DNA of 64,000 nt, taken from positions 997,501 to 1,061,500 of the forward strand of contig JACVTC010000037.1 of the NCBI GenBank assembly GCA_016946835.1. The letters are read 5' to 3'. Under the pieces are notes generated by a model. That model was not told the DNA's origin and made no database searches. It worked only from the letters and a program-made list of their open reading frames with translations. Below are positions 61,521 through 64,000 of the stretch, one piece after another. The stretch is from Neocallimastix lanati (nom. inval.) (lineage: Eukaryota > Neocallimastigomycota > Neocallimastigomycetes > Neocallimastigales > Neocallimastigaceae). Position numbers and translations under genes: made by a program. Each line of letters opens with the position of its first letter. The stretch's first letter is position 1.

Positions 61521-64000
61521 TGCTTCTAACGCACTTTTATAATTTTATAACATATAATATTTTATTTCAAGTATTTTATTTTTTTTTTTTCTCATATAAT
61601 TCATGTAATTTTATTATTATTATAAATTAAACAAAGTTATTCTCTTAGTCTAAAAAAAAAAAAAAAAAAAAAAAAAAATACTTCTAGGTTTTATTATTTT
61701 TTTATTTGTTAGGAAGGGAAAATTCCCTCATAGTACAACTTGCTGAAAATTTTTTTTTTTTTTTTTTATTTTTTTATTTTTTAACTTTTATTTTTATTTT
61801 TAATATATAATGTACTTTTTACCTACATGTATTTTTTATAATAAGATTAATAAATTTATGGAAGTGTATTCTCTTCCCCGTCTAAAAAAAAAAAAAAAAA
61901 AAAAAAACATTAAAATTGTAAATCAACTTTATTGAAAAGGTAAAAAGGTAAAGAAATGAAAAGTCATCGTAGTTTTTATTAAAAATATATAATTGATTTT
62001 ATTAAAAATAGTAAATTTGATGGGTTTTTGGGCTTTAATTTTCATATAATTTCATATAATTTTTTTAAAATATAATTTTTTAATTATTATTATTATAATT
62101 ATATTTTAAATTATAATGAATGAATAATATTAAAAAAAAAAAAAAAAAAAATAGAAACTTTAACTTGTTATATTAATTATATTAATTGCTTGATTATCAA
62201 TTATAATATGTATATGTATTTATAATTTAATATCTATTTTTCCATTTTAGTGCAAAACTTTTTTCTTTAAATAATTAAAAAATTGCGGGGTTAAAAGTAA
62301 TTTTCCATTTAAATAAAAATAAAAATAATAATTAAATATTAAAATTTCCATTTTATTTTGCTTTTTTTTTTTTTTTAATTAAAAAAGATAAATGAAATAA
62401 TTTTTTTTATTCTTTTATTTTTTTTATTTTTTTTTTTTAATTTTAAATATTAAAAAAATTATATAATTTTTAAAAAAGTAAAATATATTTAAAATAAAAT
62501 TATTATAAATTTAATCCTATTATTATTATTATATTATTTTTTTATATTTAATTTTACATATAAATAAAAATATTTAATAAAATAAAATAGTCCAAAGACA
62601 AATATTATTGGACTTTAATAATAAATAATAATAAAAAATAGTTCAAATTTTTAATATATATATATATAATTTATTAATATAATAATAAATTATAATATTT
62701 TACCATTGATAAAAAAAATTTATAACTGCTTTTTACTTTAATATGTAAATTTATATTAAAAATAAATATTACATATAAGATAAATATTATAAAAAAAATA
62801 AATATTACAAAAAAATTAAATATTTTATAAAAATATTTATAAATATTTATATATAATTCAAAATAATAAAGTTAAAAATAGTATTTTAATAAAATTCGTT
62901 AGAAACTTGTTAATTAACGAATAAAAAAAAATTATATATATATATATATTTTTTCTTTTATGATTCATATTTAATAATAAAATAGTGATGGTGATCTTTT
63001 TCAAAAATTGATTCATTTATTTAATTATAATTAACTGTAATTATTTTTGCAAATTATGTGATAAATAAAATAAATAAATAGATGGATATATAAAATAAAT
63101 AAAGAAAATAGATAAATAAATAAATAAAAATTAATAAATAAATAAATCATAGATGATCCTAATTAAATTTAAAAATATTACTAATTATTTAATATATATT
63201 TATTTTATTTTAAACTTAATTTCGAGTATATATAGTAATATAATATAATAAATTATTTATTTTATATGTCAACTTTATAAATTATTAAAATATTTATAAA
63301 TATTTTTTTAATTTACATTTAATATTATACAATATATAAAAGTATATTCCAATATATTAATTTTTTATTTTTTTTTTTGTTGACTCCCTAATATCAAGAA
63401 TTTCACCATTATAATTATTAAATAAGAGGGAAAAATATATATCAATTATATATTATAATTACTCCATTTTAAATATAATAATTCATATATATAATAATTT
63501 TTTTTTCTTTATATAATAATTTTTTTTCCCTTAATATTTATGTTTTTTTCTTTTTGTATGTTATAATTTTTTTTTATATTTTTTAAAGAATAAAAAAAAA
63601 AATAATAAAATATAAAAAATAAGAAAGATTTAATGGAATTTGATAACAAATATTAATAATAATTATTATTACTACTAAAAAAATTTTTTTAAATCAATGC
63701 ATTTTTTTTTTCAAAAAGAAAAATAAAAAATAAAAATAAAAATAAAAATAAAGAAATAATAATAATAAAAGAAAGTAAATCATTTCATATTTTTCAAAAA
63801 AAAAAAAAAAAAAAAAAAAAAAGAAAAAATAATATATATTATTCGGAACACATTATCAATTTAATATATATGTAGTAATAGAAAAAAAAAAAACATATAA
63901 TTTCAACAAATTCTATATTTTTATTTTTATTTTTTTTTTATTTTTTTTTTTTAAATAAAAAAAAAAAAAAAAATTAGTCATTTAACTTTTAAAATTAAAT
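61521..64000. other. A+T-rich spacer at right edge
   Basis: About 2.5 kb of poly(A)/poly(T), TA and TAA-type simple sequence. No gene, RNA or mobile element recognised. Confidence 0.8.

Overview
The window looks like nuclear DNA from an extremely A+T-rich eukaryote. By eye the spacers are well above 85% A+T and full of homopolymer runs and microsatellites. The best guess is an anaerobic gut fungus (Neocallimastigomycota-like). The reasons are the A+T-poor coding islands in very A+T-rich spacers, a decayed fungal-type non-LTR retrotransposon (LINE), a eukaryotic-type 28S rRNA fragment, and several intronless genes of bacterial type. The taxon is an inference, not something the sequence states.

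The dominant content is five long, uninterrupted ORFs that each encode a FeoA-FeoB fusion, a ferrous iron transporter normally found in bacteria. Four lie on the minus strand in a loose array (6085-8520, 16057-18396, 23938-26286, 31210-33549). A fifth, more divergent copy lies about 24 kb further on, on the plus strand (58006-60267). Copies 2, 3 and 4 are almost identical over their coding sequence. They differ mainly in a Cys-rich linker between the FeoA part and the G domain, and their spacers are essentially unrelated. This suggests recent duplication plus gene conversion. One more complete gene, a small membrane methyltransferase of the ICMT/PEMT family (35738-36286), also looks bacterial. 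The left edge (1-460) holds the N-terminal part of a single-pass membrane protein that runs off the window.

The remainder is spacer, duplicated DNA and dead mobile elements. At 44980-48490 (minus) lies a broken LINE with recognisable endonuclease and reverse transcriptase remnants. It carries about 197 bp of 28S rRNA sequence between the two domains and has lost the catalytic FADD segment. LINE C-terminal fragments occur at 21950-22760 (minus) and 60990-61520 (plus), and a G+C-rich retroposon-like island lies at 28855-29095. A 259-bp MITE-like element with 39-bp imperfect terminal inverted repeats sits at 3426-3684, with a degraded relative near 41975-42180. Many local tandem duplications (periods 40 to about 495 bp), two long heptanucleotide satellites and a long TTA microsatellite fill the spacers.

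Functionally, the FeoAB copies would take up Fe(II) across a membrane, driven or gated by GTP. That suits a fermentative organism of anoxic, Fe(II)-rich habitats with a need for Fe-S enzymes. No tRNA gene, CRISPR array or clear intron was found. Promoters could not be assigned beyond a short upstream block shared by copies 3 and 4.
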